A DNA stretch of 64,000 nucleotides from Raskinella chloraquaticus (SeqCode). GTDB lineage: Bacteria; Pseudomonadota; Alphaproteobacteria; Rhizobiales; UBA4765. The DNA lies in assembly GCA_002365175.1 (NCBI GenBank), contig DEZK01000013.1, positions 1 to 64,000 on the forward strand, read 5' to 3'. The translations under genes and the position numbers were made by a program. The notes below the pieces were generated by a model. The model worked only from the letters and a program-made list of their open reading frames with translations. It did no database searches and had not been told where the DNA came from. Shown here in pieces: positions 8,641-17,733 of this stretch. Each line of letters opens with the position of its first letter. Position 1 is the first letter of the stretch.

Positions 8641-9821
8641 GGATCACCGGCATCCGCGCAACGCCGGTCAATCTGCCGCTCGAAGCGCCGTATCTGTGGT
8701 CGTACGGCTCGCTTGCCGGTTTTTCCAAGACCATCGTCGAGGTTGAAACCAGCGACGGACTGATCGGGCTGGGCGAGGCCCCCTCGCCTGCTGCGGCCCA
8801 CCTCATCGAAACCTCGTTAGCGCCGCGCCTCATCGGCCGCGACCCTTTCGATGGTCAGGGCGCGGAGGAAGTCTGCGTGCCGGGCTGGCGCGGGCTTGGA
8901 ACCGACGTCGATTTCGGGCTGGTGCGGGCATTTGCGTCGATCGACATCGCGCTATGGGATATCCGTGGGAAAGCCTGGGGACAACCTGTGTACAAATTGC
9001 TTGGCGGCGCGCATCGCACGGCCATTCCGTTCACGGATTACTTTTCATTCCGCGAGCAGGGCGAGACCGCCGGTGGCGAGCGCACCATCGAGGCGGTTGT
9101 CGATTACTGCCTGCGACTGAAGGCGGAGCACGGCACGACGATGTTCGAGGGCAAATTCTCGGACAGCCCTCCGGCTGTGTCGATCCGGCTGCTTGAAGCG
9201 CTGCGCCAGGCGCTGGGGCCCGAGGCGTTACTCAGGATTGATTCCAACAAGGCCTATTCCCTGACCGAGGCGCGGCGGATCGCCAGCGCGATTGCGCCGC
9301 TTGATATCCGCTGCTGGGAGGATCCGGTTGGCAGTTTTGAGGAGATGGCGGCATTGCGTCGTCACTGCTCCATCCCCTTTTCAGTGCATACGCCTGATCT
9401 GCGCCGTGCGGTCGCGCTTGGCGTGCCTGATGTCATGTGTACCGACATCTGCGTTCATGGCGGCATAGGTCGCACGCAGCGCTTTATCGCTGCTTGCGAA
9501 GCAATGGGTGTCGATTTCTGGTTTTATTCAGGCGATTCAGGAATCGCCAGTGCCGCCTATATGCATCTGGCAGCGGCGACCCCTCATATCCGCGAGCCAA
9601 GCCAGTCCCTGTTTCGCCAGCAGCCCGTCGACGTCATCAACGAAGGACCCTTCACGCCGCACCATAATTGTGTCGAGGTGCCGCACGGACCAGGCCTCGG
9701 TGTGACGTTGGCACCCGACAAACTCGCCTATTGCCACCGGCATTTTGTTGAAAATGGTGCTTTTGACAAATTCCACGATCCCGACCGCCCCGGCATGCTC
9801 AGACGCCTGCCACTTATGTGA
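8637..9821 (+). CDS. Mandelate racemase/glucarate dehydratase-like enolase-superfamily enzyme, divergent active site
   Basis: Enolase-superfamily protein, 394 residues, with the capping domain (about 1-130) and the barrel behind it. Members abstract a proton alpha to a carboxylate while Mg binds the enolate. By eye, the metal ligands are Asp202 (RIDSN), Glu228 (WEDP) and, unusually, His251 (SVHTPD). The KxK motif reads EGK, keeping only Lys173. Asp270 (CTDICV) is kept, but the partner His of the MR/GlucD dyad appears as Tyr297. This suggests an altered reaction such as epimerisation or dehydration of an unusual acid. Start at 8637 gives the canonical MRITGIRATPVNL opening and an ATGA overlap with the ATPase gene. 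Confidence 0.82.
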   Translation: MRITGIRATPVNLPLEAPYLWSYGSLAGFSKTIVEVETSDGLIGLGEAPSPAAAHLIETSLAPRLIGRDPFDGQGAEEVCVPGWRGLGTDVDFGLVRAFASIDIALWDIRGKAWGQPVYKLLGGAHRTAIPFTDYFSFREQGETAGGERTIEAVVDYCLRLKAEHGTTMFEGKFSDSPPAVSIRLLEALRQALGPEALLRIDSNKAYSLTEARRIASAIAPLDIRCWEDPVGSFEEMAALRRHCSIPFSVHTPDLRRAVALGVPDVMCTDICVHGGIGRTQRFIAACEAMGVDFWFYSGDSGIASAAYMHLAAATPHIREPSQSLFRQQPVDVINEGPFTPHHNCVEVPHGPGLGVTLAPDKLAYCHRHFVENGAFDKFHDPDRPGMLRRLPLM

Positions 9822-9839
9822 AGCCTGAAAGGTTGAGTT

Positions 9840-10859
9840 ATGGACGAATACAAAGCGATGCCACCGCTCTACATCACCTATTTCAACCGCTTCGATGTCG
9901 AGGCACTGGGCATGACGGATGACGATGTTCTGACGGCAATCGAGGGCCAGCTTCGTGTGCAAGGCAAGGGCGAGGCGGTGATAGAACCCCGCATGCATCT
10001 GGAGCCCGGCGTGGCGCGCGGCCATTTCAACGTGCTGCGTGGTTCGCTCGGCGGCGAGGTCAATGCGGCTGGCGTCAAGGTCGTTTCGGATTTTTACGAC
10101 AACTACCTCCACAACCTGCCATCAGAGCTGGCAATGCTGATGCTCTTTGATCGCCATAAGGGTGTGCCGACAGCAATCATCGATGCCTCCGCCATCACCG
10201 ACATGCGCACCGGCGCCATCACCGCGCTTGGCGCCAAGCATCTGGCACGCAAAAATTCCAAAATCCTTGGCCATATCGGCGCGCGCGGAACCGCCTACTG
10301 GAATGTGCGGTTGATGGACAAGCTGTTTGATTTTGATGAAATTCGCGTTCACTCGCGGCGCAAGGAGAGCCGCGATGCCTTTGGCGAGCGGCTGTCACGC
10401 GATCTGAAGAAGAAGATCGTTGTCACTGACGACTGGGAATCATGCGTGCGTGGCGCCGACATCGTTGTCGAAGCCTCGCGCCTCGTCGAGCCGGAGCCTC
10501 TTCTCAAGACGGAATGGATCAAAAAAGGCGCTCTGGTGATGCCTTACGGCACGATGAGCGCGGTTGAATTATCGCTTGCCGATATTGCCGACAAATTCCT
10601 CATGGATGATTTCGGCCAGGCTCGTGCCGGCCGCTTCGGGGCACTGCGCCCCCATTTCGAAGCGGGGAAGCTCAATGAATCGCGCTACCACGCTGAACTC
10701 GGACAGGTGGTCGCAGGGCTGAAACCCGGTCGTGAGAGCGATGACGAAACCATCCTTTTCTGGCATCGCGGTCTCTCTTTGTCCGATATCGCGCTCGGCC
10801 ACGCCATGCTTGAAAAAGGTAAGACGCTCGGTATCGGCCAGAGGCTGCGCTACGCGTGA
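9840..10859 (+). CDS. Ornithine cyclodeaminase/mu-crystallin family protein
   Basis: NAD(P)-dependent OCD/mu-crystallin family protein, 339 residues. The Rossmann glycine motif GHIGARGTA sits near residue 142, and the N-terminal half carries the family's substrate-binding lobe with EPRMHLEPG and a GEVNAAGVKVVSDFYDN segment. Characterised members cyclodeaminate ornithine, oxidise or reduce cyclic imines, or form 2,3-diaminopropionate-type amino acids. The location suggests work on the carbon-nitrogen skeleton taken up by the adjacent importer. It lies 18 bases after the enolase-superfamily gene and overlaps the next gene by four bases. Substrate unknown. Confidence 0.85.
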   Translation: MDEYKAMPPLYITYFNRFDVEALGMTDDDVLTAIEGQLRVQGKGEAVIEPRMHLEPGVARGHFNVLRGSLGGEVNAAGVKVVSDFYDNYLHNLPSELAMLMLFDRHKGVPTAIIDASAITDMRTGAITALGAKHLARKNSKILGHIGARGTAYWNVRLMDKLFDFDEIRVHSRRKESRDAFGERLSRDLKKKIVVTDDWESCVRGADIVVEASRLVEPEPLLKTEWIKKGALVMPYGTMSAVELSLADIADKFLMDDFGQARAGRFGALRPHFEAGKLNESRYHAELGQVVAGLKPGRESDDETILFWHRGLSLSDIALGHAMLEKGKTLGIGQRLRYA

Positions 10860-11671
10860 GCGCCCTTGTTGCCAATGCGCGCATGTATGCGGTCACGCCG
10901 CGAATTGAACAGGCGTGGCAGGCGCTGCTCGAGAACATCGCCAGCGATGCGGGGGTGAGTTTGACCTATCTCCCCTACCCGGCGCCGCAACCGCTGGAGG
11001 TATTATGGCAGCGCGACGATCTCGGCTGCGCCTTCATGTGCGGCTTTCCGATTGCACTTGAAATTGCGGCGGTAACACCGCTCGCAAGCCCAATACCGGT
11101 GATGCCATGGGCGCAGGGGCGCGCCGTCTACCGGAGCGATTTTATCGTTCGTGCCGATTCAGCCATCGCCAGGTTTGAAGAGAGCTTTGGCAAGCGGGCG
11201 GGCTGGACGGTCGCGCATTCACATTCCGGTTTCAACGCCTTCCGCCATCATCTCCTGGCCTATCGCACGCCCGGACGCCCGACGCTCTATGGCGCGATGA
11301 GCGGTGAGTTGGTGACCGCGCGACGCGTTCTTGATGAGGTGACAGCCGGCACCATCGACATCGGTCCGCTTGATGCCTACTGGCACCATTTGCTGCGCCG
11401 CGAACGCCCGGAGCTGTTCACCAATATCCGTGTCGTTGCCTCCAGTGATCTCGCGCCCATGCCGGCCTTTGTCGCCGGGCCGCAGGCAAGTGGGCGAGAC
11501 ATCGAAGCGTTGCGTGCCGCTTTTCTCTCTGCATCCTCACAGCCGTGGTTTTCATCACTCGCAGACGACCTTCAACTCGAAGGATTTGCTGCGGTTGATC
11601 ATACGAGCTTCGCGCTGACATTGCGCTGGCACGAGGAAGCGCTTGCTGCCGGGTATCGTTTTCCCGCCTGA
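10856..11671 (+). CDS. PhnD-like (phosphate/phosphonate-binding fold) protein without signal peptide
   Basis: About 271 residues resembling the PhnD-like solute-binding fold. Seen in the sequence are an N-terminal strand with Tyr, the segment LGCAFMCGFPIALE, the hinge VYRSDFIVRADSAI, and IDIGPLDAYWHHLL followed by RVVASSDLAPMPAFVAG. These correspond to the two-lobe ligand-binding layout of that family. No hydrophobic signal peptide or lipobox is visible, so it is probably cytoplasmic and not part of a classical importer. GTG start overlaps the preceding TGA (GTGA), which fixes it. It is the last gene of the cluster that starts at 80. A sensor or enzyme role is possible; function unknown. Confidence 0.65.
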   Translation: MSALVANARMYAVTPRIEQAWQALLENIASDAGVSLTYLPYPAPQPLEVLWQRDDLGCAFMCGFPIALEIAAVTPLASPIPVMPWAQGRAVYRSDFIVRADSAIARFEESFGKRAGWTVAHSHSGFNAFRHHLLAYRTPGRPTLYGAMSGELVTARRVLDEVTAGTIDIGPLDAYWHHLLRRERPELFTNIRVVASSDLAPMPAFVAGPQASGRDIEALRAAFLSASSQPWFSSLADDLQLEGFAAVDHTSFALTLRWHEEALAAGYRFPA

Positions 11672-11737
11672 ACTCTACTTCATACTGTCATGAGCGCTTA
11701 TCGATGGCGCCAAGGGCTTGCGTCGGGTTTCCTTTTT

Positions 11738-11775
11738 CATGCTAGCATGACGGCAAGTTCCGCAGCTGACGGAAC
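11738..11775. promoter_or_regulatory. Two palindromes upstream of the SsuB-like operon
   Basis: A perfect 12-base palindrome CATGCTAGCATG lies at 11738-11749. A second inverted repeat, GTTCCG, seven bases, CGGAAC, lies at 11757-11775 and ends 15 bases before the ATG of the ABC ATPase gene. The tandem arrangement suits an operator for a regulator of this importer. The second could instead form an RNA hairpin near the start codon. Confidence 0.4.
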
Positions 11776-11790
11776 ACGAGCAGGAAGCGC

Positions 11791-12600
11791 ATGAACGAGG
11801 TTGTTGCCGAGCGGCTTGGATCGGGTGTCGCGGCGTTATCAGCGATCGGGGTTCGCGATCTTGATGTGTGTTTTGGTAGCGACCAGCCTGTGGTGGCGCT
11901 CGACAAAATCACGTTTGACGTTGCTGACGGCGAATTCCTGGCGGTCGTCGGGCCCTCGGGTTGCGGGAAATCAACACTTCTCAAAGTGCTGGCCGGGCTG
12001 CTGGCGCCAACTGCCGGCCATGTATCGCTGCGTGGCGAGGTGGTATCCCGCCCGCGCCGCGATATCGGCGTTGTCTTCCAGTCGCCGGTGCTCTTTCCCT
12101 GGCGCAGTGTCATGGAAAACGCCCTTTTGCCAGCTGACGTGATTGGCCTTACCGGTCCGGCGATCACGTCCCGCACCCAGGCGCTTCTGAACCTCGTCGG
12201 CCTTGCCGGCTTCGAGAAACGGTATCCGCGCGAATTGTCGGGTGGCATGCAGCAGCGTGTGGGCATCGTCCGCGCACTCGTCCATAATCCGTCGGTCCTG
12301 CTGATGGATGAGCCCTTCGGCGCGCTTGACGCGCTGACGCGTGAAATCATGAACCGTGAGCTGCAACGTATCTGGCTCGAAGAGCGCAAGACGGTGCTCT
12401 TCATCACTCATTCGATCGCAGAAGCAGTTTACCTCGCCGACCGCGTTCTGGTGATGACACCGCGTCCGGGGCGCGTCGCGCTTGAGGTCAGGGTCGATTT
12501 TCCGCGCCCACGGCCCCTCTCGGTTGTGAACACCAAGGAATTCGGCGCGCATGTTGCCCGCATCCGTGACGTGCTTGATGCCAGCGGAGGGATCGAATGA
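11791..12600 (+). CDS. ABC transporter ATP-binding protein (SsuB/TauB/NrtD type)
   Basis: ATPase of the nitrate/sulfonate/taurine import family, 269 residues. Walker A GPSGCGKST, signature LSGGMQQR and Walker B LLMDEPFGALD are intact, and the D-loop continues as DALTREIMN, typical of SsuB/TauB. AGGAAG lies seven bases before the ATG. It starts a three-gene operon of ATPase, permease and binding protein with four-base overlaps. The ligand cannot be read from sequence; sulfonates, nitrate, thiamine precursors or aromatic acids are all known for this family. Confidence 0.9.
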   Translation: MNEVVAERLGSGVAALSAIGVRDLDVCFGSDQPVVALDKITFDVADGEFLAVVGPSGCGKSTLLKVLAGLLAPTAGHVSLRGEVVSRPRRDIGVVFQSPVLFPWRSVMENALLPADVIGLTGPAITSRTQALLNLVGLAGFEKRYPRELSGGMQQRVGIVRALVHNPSVLLMDEPFGALDALTREIMNRELQRIWLEERKTVLFITHSIAEAVYLADRVLVMTPRPGRVALEVRVDFPRPRPLSVVNTKEFGAHVARIRDVLDASGGIE

Positions 12601-13400
12601 CGAAGGGGCTGACCGGCTGGAGTTTAAGGCTGGCGTTGATCGCGGCGCTCCTGCTCGTCTGGGAGGCGCTGACCGTTCTTCTCAAAGTACCAAGTTTCAT
12701 CCTGCCGGCGCCAAGCCAGATATTTATTGCCCTTTATCGCGGCCTCAGCACCGGTATCTACGCCGAGCACATCCTTGTCACCTTATGGGAGACGTTGCTG
12801 GGTTTTGCGCTCGGTGCCACTCTGGCACTGGTGCTGGGAACCGCGCTCGCACTCAGTCGGCGGGTCGAGTATTTCGTCTATCCGCTCATCGTCATGTTCC
12901 AGGCGATGCCGAAAGTAGCGCTGGCGCCGATGATCGTGGTGTGGTTCGGGCTTGGTCTCACCTCGAAAGTCGTGAGCGCGGCACTTGTGGCCTTTTTTCC
13001 GCTGATGGTGAATACGGTAGTCGGCTTGCGCTCGGTTGATGAAGACCGGATCAATCTCATGCGTTCGCTGGCCGCCTCGCACCGCCAGATCTTCACCATG
13101 CTGCTGTTGCCCAACGCGCTGCCATATATTTTTGCGGGGCTGGAGGTGGCGATGGTGTTTGCGCTCATCGGGGCGATCGTCGCCGAGTTCATCGGTGCGC
13201 AAGCGGGGCTCGGCATGCTGATCCAGAGCATGAATTCGACGCTTGATGTCGCCGGGCAATTCTCGATCCTGCTCATTCTCTCGCTCATCGGCGTCAGTCT
13301 CAATTCTTGCGTTGTGGCGGTCAGGCGCCGCGTCTTGTTTTGGGATCGGCCACGCGATCTGCTGGCGCCCTCATCCACCAGTTCAGGGAGGACGACATGA
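12597..13400 (+). CDS. ABC transporter permease (SsuC/TauC type)
   Basis: Inner-membrane permease, 267 residues, with the opening helix LRLALIAALLLVWEALTVLL, the LPAPSQIFIAL element common in SsuC/TauC proteins, and the EAA loop around LAASHRQIFTMLLLPNALP. It overlaps the ATPase and binding-protein genes by four bases on both sides (ATGA). It forms the channel of the importer encoded at 11791-14449. Confidence 0.9.
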   Translation: MTKGLTGWSLRLALIAALLLVWEALTVLLKVPSFILPAPSQIFIALYRGLSTGIYAEHILVTLWETLLGFALGATLALVLGTALALSRRVEYFVYPLIVMFQAMPKVALAPMIVVWFGLGLTSKVVSAALVAFFPLMVNTVVGLRSVDEDRINLMRSLAASHRQIFTMLLLPNALPYIFAGLEVAMVFALIGAIVAEFIGAQAGLGMLIQSMNSTLDVAGQFSILLILSLIGVSLNSCVVAVRRRVLFWDRPRDLLAPSSTSSGRTT

Positions 13401-14449
13401 TACGATTTCTTATCCTCGTCATAGGCATTGTGTGGGCGTTTGCAGCGCCGGCGCAGGCACAGACAACCGTCAAGGTCGGCTTTTGCGCCCGCACTGTCAG
13501 CGCTGCCGCGGCGCCGTTCGCCATTGCCACCAAATTTGGCTGGTTTGCGGAAAAAGGCATCAAGGTCGAACTGGTGCCGCTGCCTGGATCAACCGATTGC
13601 GTCAAGCTGGTGGCGACCGGTGAAATCCCCTATTCGATACCCTCCATCGAACCCGTCGCGATCATCCGCGCTTTGGGCGTCAAGGTCGTTAATTTCTACA
13701 CCGCCTACCAGGGCAACATCTACGGCATGGCGGTGCCCGCCGACAGCCCGATCAAAACGCTCGATGACCTGAAGGGCAAAACGATCGGCGTCACCTCGAT
13801 GGCCTCTGGTGGCGTGCTGACGGCACGCGCCCTTGTCGCCAATCGTGGCCTCGACCCGGCGAAAGATGTGCGGATCGTGGTCGCTGGCGAAGGGGCGCAG
13901 ACTGCGGCTCTGCTGCGCACCAACCAGATCGACGCCATTTCGCAGTTCGATACGCAGTATACGCTGGTTGAGAACGCAGGCGCGGCGCTGCGCTATCTTG
14001 ATGTTGGCGAACTTGCAAGCTACCCGTCCAACGGTTTTGTTGCGACCGAGGAAGTGTTGACCAAACGCCGTGGCGATGCGGTCGCACTCGGTCAGGGCTA
14101 TGCCAAGGGGACGATCTTTGCCATGGCCAATCCGGAAGCAGCGATCCGCATCCTCTACGAGGTCTATCCCTTCACCCGCGCCACCGGCAAGGACGAGGCG
14201 ACGGCGATTGCCGATGACATCAAGACGCTGAACGCACGCGCCAAGAACTGGCGGCTTGAAGCCGGCCGGGTCAGCAAATGGGGCGAGAACAACGTCGCCA
14301 ACTATCAGGCCTATCTCGATTTCCTGCTGCAGTGGAACGTGCTTAAGGAGAAGGCGAACGCAAGCGAGCTGGTATCCAACGAGTTGATCGCCGACATCAA
14401 CGCCTTTGATCAAGCAGCGATCGCAGCGCAGGCGAAGGCCTACAAATAG
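13397..14449 (+). CDS. ABC transporter substrate-binding protein (SsuA/THI5-like)
   Basis: Periplasmic binding protein of the SsuA/NMT1 family, about 350 residues. ATG at 13397 overlaps the permease stop and gives a clean Sec signal peptide (MIRFLILVIGIVWAFAAPAQA). The mature part has the family pattern: AIATKFGWFAEKGIKVELV, then LDDLKGKTIGVTSMASGG, then LLRTNQIDAIS. Ligand unknown. The gene ends three bases before the convergent mogA stop, so there is no room for a terminator between them. Confidence 0.9.
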   Translation: MIRFLILVIGIVWAFAAPAQAQTTVKVGFCARTVSAAAAPFAIATKFGWFAEKGIKVELVPLPGSTDCVKLVATGEIPYSIPSIEPVAIIRALGVKVVNFYTAYQGNIYGMAVPADSPIKTLDDLKGKTIGVTSMASGGVLTARALVANRGLDPAKDVRIVVAGEGAQTAALLRTNQIDAISQFDTQYTLVENAGAALRYLDVGELASYPSNGFVATEEVLTKRRGDAVALGQGYAKGTIFAMANPEAAIRILYEVYPFTRATGKDEATAIADDIKTLNARAKNWRLEAGRVSKWGENNVANYQAYLDFLLQWNVLKEKANASELVSNELIADINAFDQAAIAAQAKAYK

Positions 14450-14452
14450 GCG

Positions 14453-15004
14453 CTATTTCACCGCCGCGCTTTTGGGGCGGAAAGCCACCACCACCGCCGG
14501 GTCGGTTTCGATGAACGGACCACCGATCAGGTCGATGCAATAGGGGATCGCCGGCAGCACCGCTGACAGGCATTCGCCGATCGCCTTCGGCTGGCCCGGC
14601 AGGTTGACGATCAGACATGTGCCGCGAATGCCCGCCGTCTGGCGCGACAGGATGGCGGTCGGCACGTATTTGAGGCTGACGGCGCGCATGAGTTCGCCAA
14701 AGCCCGGCATCATCTTGTCGCACACGGCTTCTGTTGCTTCTGGCGTGACATCGCGCGGCGACGGCCCGGTTCCGCCCGTGGTGATGACAAGGGCGCAGCC
14801 CTCATCATCGGCCAGCATGCGCAATGCCTGCTCGATCAGACCCTGCTCGTCGGCAACGATCCGGCGCATCGGCTCCCAGGGCGAGGCAAGCGCGCGCTTC
14901 AGCTCTGCCTCGATAGCCGGGCCGCCGCGATCCTCGTAGATGCCTTGCGAGGCGCGGTCGGAGATCGTGAGAATGCCGATCCGGGCGGTCTTCAATTCAG
15001 GCAT
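14453..15004 (-). CDS. mogA: Molybdopterin adenylyltransferase MogA
   Basis: MogA/MoaB-family protein, 183 residues. It adenylates molybdopterin before molybdenum insertion in Moco synthesis. The opening [14 protein letters not shown] and the motif [17 protein letters not shown] are diagnostic. ATG at 15004 lies inside the 3' end of tgt (eight-base overlap) and gives [10 protein letters not shown]. An earlier in-frame start would only add an unrelated tail. A Moco enzyme (sulfite oxidase) is encoded at 30831-31940, though far from this gene. MoaB is the alternative name, but the sequence looks closer to MogA. Confidence 0.88.
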   Translation of the reverse strand: MPELKTARIGILTISDRASQGIYEDRGGPAIEAELKRALASPWEPMRRIVADEQGLIEQALRMLADDEGCALVITTGGTGPSPRDVTPEATEAVCDKMMPGFGELMRAVSLKYVPTAILSRQTAGIRGTCLIVNLPGQPKAIGECLSAVLPAIPYCIDLIGGPFIETDPAVVVAFRPKSAAVK

Positions 15005-16154
15005 GATCGGGCTCCTGCCAGGGTGCAATGTCGCCACGTGCCCACCCCTCGCGCACGGCTGCGGCGTAATCCTGCAAACCGCCAGCAGCGATGGCCTGAC
15101 GCGCTCCCGCCATCAGTTCCTGATAATAACTAAGATTGATGGCCGAGAGCAGCATGGCGCCCAGAAATTCGCCGCAGCGTACGAGATGGTGAAGATAGGC
15201 GCGTGAATAATCGCGCGCGGCCGGGCAAGCAGCGTGTTCATCCAGCGGGCGCGGGTCGTCGTGGTGGCGCGCATTGCGCAGGTTGATCTTGCCAAACCGC
15301 GTGAAGACCTGCCCATGGCGACCAGAACGTGTGGGCATCACACAATCGAACTGGTCGACACCCAGGGCTATCGCCTTTAGCAGATCATCGGGCGTGCCAA
15401 CGCCCATCAGATAGCGAGGTGACGTTAACGGCAGATGCGGCACGCTGGCAGCGATCATGTCGAGCATCACCGCCTGCGGTTCGCCGACAGCCAGACCACC
15501 AATGCCATACCCTTCAAAACCGATATCGACGAGCGCACGCGCGCTCTCAGCCCGCAAAGCAGGCTGATCACCGCCCTGAACGATGCCATATTGCGCATAG
15601 CCCTCAGTGTGGCGGCCGCTTGCGAGAAACGCGCGGCGTGCGCGTTCGCCCCAACGCATCGACAGGCGCATTGCGCGCTCAACGTCTGCCGGTGTGGCCG
15701 GCAGTTTGACGCATTCATCGAGTTGCATCTGGATGTCAGCACCGAGCAGGTTCTGGATATCAACCGCGCGCTCGGGCGTCAGCTGATGGGCCGAACCGTC
15801 GATATGGCTGCGAAACGTCACGCCGCTTTCATTCAATGTACGCAGGCCGGCCAGCGACATCACCTGGAAGCCGCCGGAATCGGTCAGGATAGAGTGCGGC
15901 CAGTTCATGAAAGAATGGAGACCACTGAGCCTGGCGACGCGCTCAGGCCCTGGACGCAGCATCATGTGATAGGTGTTGACCAGAAGGATATCGGCTCCGC
16001 TCTCGCGCACTTCGTGCGGATGCATGCTCTTCACGGTAGCCGCTGTGCCAACCGGCATGAAGGCTGGTGTGCGGATGACACCGTGCGGTGTGGTGATCTC
16101 GCCCGTGCGAGCCGCGCCATCGAGCGCCTTGAGCGCAAATGAAAAGCGGGGCAT
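14997..16154 (-). CDS. tgt: tRNA-guanine transglycosylase, Zn ligands largely lost
   Basis: Queuosine-pathway enzyme that swaps G34 for preQ1 in GUN-anticodon tRNAs. About 385 residues. The nucleophile region [11 protein letters not shown] and the second Asp in [10 protein letters not shown] are intact. The C-terminal zinc site is not: where family members have CxCxxC before YSRAYLHHL, this protein has AACPAA (one Cys left), and the later zinc His before NLxYY is Ile. The codons were checked on the minus strand. His and Glu just upstream could compensate. ATG at 16154 gives [13 protein letters not shown]. It sits four bases after queA and overlaps mogA. Confidence 0.9.
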   Translation of the reverse strand: MPRFSFALKALDGAARTGEITTPHGVIRTPAFMPVGTAATVKSMHPHEVRESGADILLVNTYHMMLRPGPERVARLSGLHSFMNWPHSILTDSGGFQVMSLAGLRTLNESGVTFRSHIDGSAHQLTPERAVDIQNLLGADIQMQLDECVKLPATPADVERAMRLSMRWGERARRAFLASGRHTEGYAQYGIVQGGDQPALRAESARALVDIGFEGYGIGGLAVGEPQAVMLDMIAASVPHLPLTSPRYLMGVGTPDDLLKAIALGVDQFDCVMPTRSGRHGQVFTRFGKINLRNARHHDDPRPLDEHAACPAARDYSRAYLHHLVRCGEFLGAMLLSAINLSYYQELMAGARQAIAAGGLQDYAAAVREGWARGDIAPWQEPDHA

Positions 16155-16158
16155 GGCG

Positions 16159-17226
16159 TCAGCCCTCCGGCAGCAGCAGGCAGGCATCGCCATAGGAAAA
16201 AAAGCGATAGCCTGTGGCAATGGCGTGGGCATAAGCCTGACGCATGACATCATAGCCGGCAAAGGCACACACCAGCATGAAGAGGGTCGAGCGCGGAAGA
16301 TGGAAATTGGTCATTAGCCCGTCGACAGCCGCAAAGCGATAACCGGGTGTCATGAAGATGTCCGTTTCACCACGAAAAGCGTTGACTGAACCTGATGGGC
16401 GTGCCGCGCTTTCGAGCAGGCGGGCTGCCGTGGTGCCAACCGCAATCAGTCTGCCGCCCCCTGCCCGCCGTGCTGCGAGGCGGGCAGCGGTCGCACTGTC
16501 GATTTCACCCCATTCGGCGTGCATGCGATGGTCAGCGATCGCCGCGCTTTTGACCGGCAGAAAGGTACCGCCACCGACATGCAAGGTGACGCGTTCGAGC
16601 CCGATCTCGTGTACTGCAAGGCGCGTCATCATCTTCTCGGTCAGATGAAGCCCGGCCGTCGGCGCCGCGACCGAGCCATCGCGGCTAGCATATATCGTCT
16701 GATAATCGGAGCGATCACGCTGGTCAGCGGCTCGGCGCGAGGCAATATAGGGTGGCAACGGCATATCGCCGACAGCCGCAACCGCTTGGTCGAGCGCCAC
16801 GCCGGCGCGATCAAATTCCAGCAAAACCTCCCCACCTTCACCCTTTTCACACAGCCTTGCCATGACGGTGAGTTTTTCGTCGGCAGAAGAAAACACAAGC
16901 ATGTCGTCAACCGCCAGCCGGCGTCCGGGTTTTGCAAAGGCCCACCAGGCATCCCCGCGTGTGCGCCGGTGCAACGTGACATTGAGCGCAACGCGCGCCT
17001 CGCCACGCTGACGATACCCTTTGAGCGCGCAGGGTATGACCCGCGTATCGTTGACAATCAGCGCATCGCCACCGCGCAAATAGAGCGGCAAGTCGGCAAT
17101 GGTTGTTTCGGCGATGATGCCGCGATGTCGCTTGATCACCAGCAGGCGGGCGCATTCGCGCGGCACCGCCGGGCGCAGGGCTATGCGCTCTGCTGGCAAC
17201 TCGAAATCAAAATCATCGGTCTGCAT
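16159..17226 (-). CDS. queA: tRNA preQ1(34) S-adenosylmethionine ribosyltransferase-isomerase
   Basis: QueA converts preQ1-tRNA to epoxyqueuosine-tRNA using the ribosyl part of S-adenosylmethionine. About 355 residues. Family motifs are DFDFELP at the start, [30 protein letters not shown] and [14 protein letters not shown] near the end. ATG at 17226 gives [11 protein letters not shown], which matches the usual N-terminus. An earlier in-frame start is less likely. It is directly upstream of tgt with a four-base gap, so two adjacent steps of queuosine synthesis are coupled. Confidence 0.95.
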   Translation of the reverse strand: MQTDDFDFELPAERIALRPAVPRECARLLVIKRHRGIIAETTIADLPLYLRGGDALIVNDTRVIPCALKGYRQRGEARVALNVTLHRRTRGDAWWAFAKPGRRLAVDDMLVFSSADEKLTVMARLCEKGEGGEVLLEFDRAGVALDQAVAAVGDMPLPPYIASRRAADQRDRSDYQTIYASRDGSVAAPTAGLHLTEKMMTRLAVHEIGLERVTLHVGGGTFLPVKSAAIADHRMHAEWGEIDSATAARLAARRAGGGRLIAVGTTAARLLESAARPSGSVNAFRGETDIFMTPGYRFAAVDGLMTNFHLPRSTLFMLVCAFAGYDVMRQAYAHAIATGYRFFSYGDACLLLPEG

Positions 17227-17265
17227 TGCCGCTTGCCGGCCACGCAAGTCTGCCGGCTGCCGCCG

Positions 17266-17733
17266 TCAGGCCTCGGCACCTACACGCATCGTGACGATCT
17301 TGTCCGGGTTCTTCGGCGGTTCGCCCTTGGCAAGCGCGTCAATGACGTCCATGCCCTCGGTCACCTGACCCCAGGCGGTATACTGGCGGTCAAGGAAGGT
17401 CGCATCGTCGAAGACGATAAAGAACTGCGAATTTGCCGAATGCGGGGCATTGCTGCGTGCCATGGAGCAGACGCCGCGCACATGCGGCTCGGCGTTGAAC
17501 TCCGCCTTGAGATCGGGAAGGTCCGACCCGCCCGTGCCGCGGCCATCAGGACAGCCGGTCTGTGCCATGAAGCCGGCAATCACGCGATGAAAAATGATCC
17601 CGTCATAAAATCCCTGCCGCGCCAGTGTCTTCATGCGCTCGACATGGTTAGGCGCCAGGTCGGGGCGCAGGGCAATGGTTACCCGGCCTTTTGTGGTTTC
17701 CATGACGAGGGTATTTTCAGTGTCGAGCGCCAC
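17266..17733 (-). CDS. Peptidyl-prolyl cis-trans isomerase, cytoplasmic cyclophilin
   Basis: Cyclophilin of 155 residues without a signal peptide. Core motifs are FYDGIIFHRVIAGFMAQTG and MARSNAPHSANSQFFIVF, which include the catalytic Arg and the SQFFI strand. The start is GTG at 17733 with AGGAA eight bases upstream; an internal ATG (METTKGRV) is the alternative. It is the cytoplasmic half of a pair with the exported cyclophilin at 18133-18690, a common alphaproteobacterial arrangement near queA. Confidence 0.93.
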   Translation of the reverse strand: MALDTENTLVMETTKGRVTIALRPDLAPNHVERMKTLARQGFYDGIIFHRVIAGFMAQTGCPDGRGTGGSDLPDLKAEFNAEPHVRGVCSMARSNAPHSANSQFFIVFDDATFLDRQYTAWGQVTEGMDVIDALAKGEPPKNPDKIVTMRVGAEA

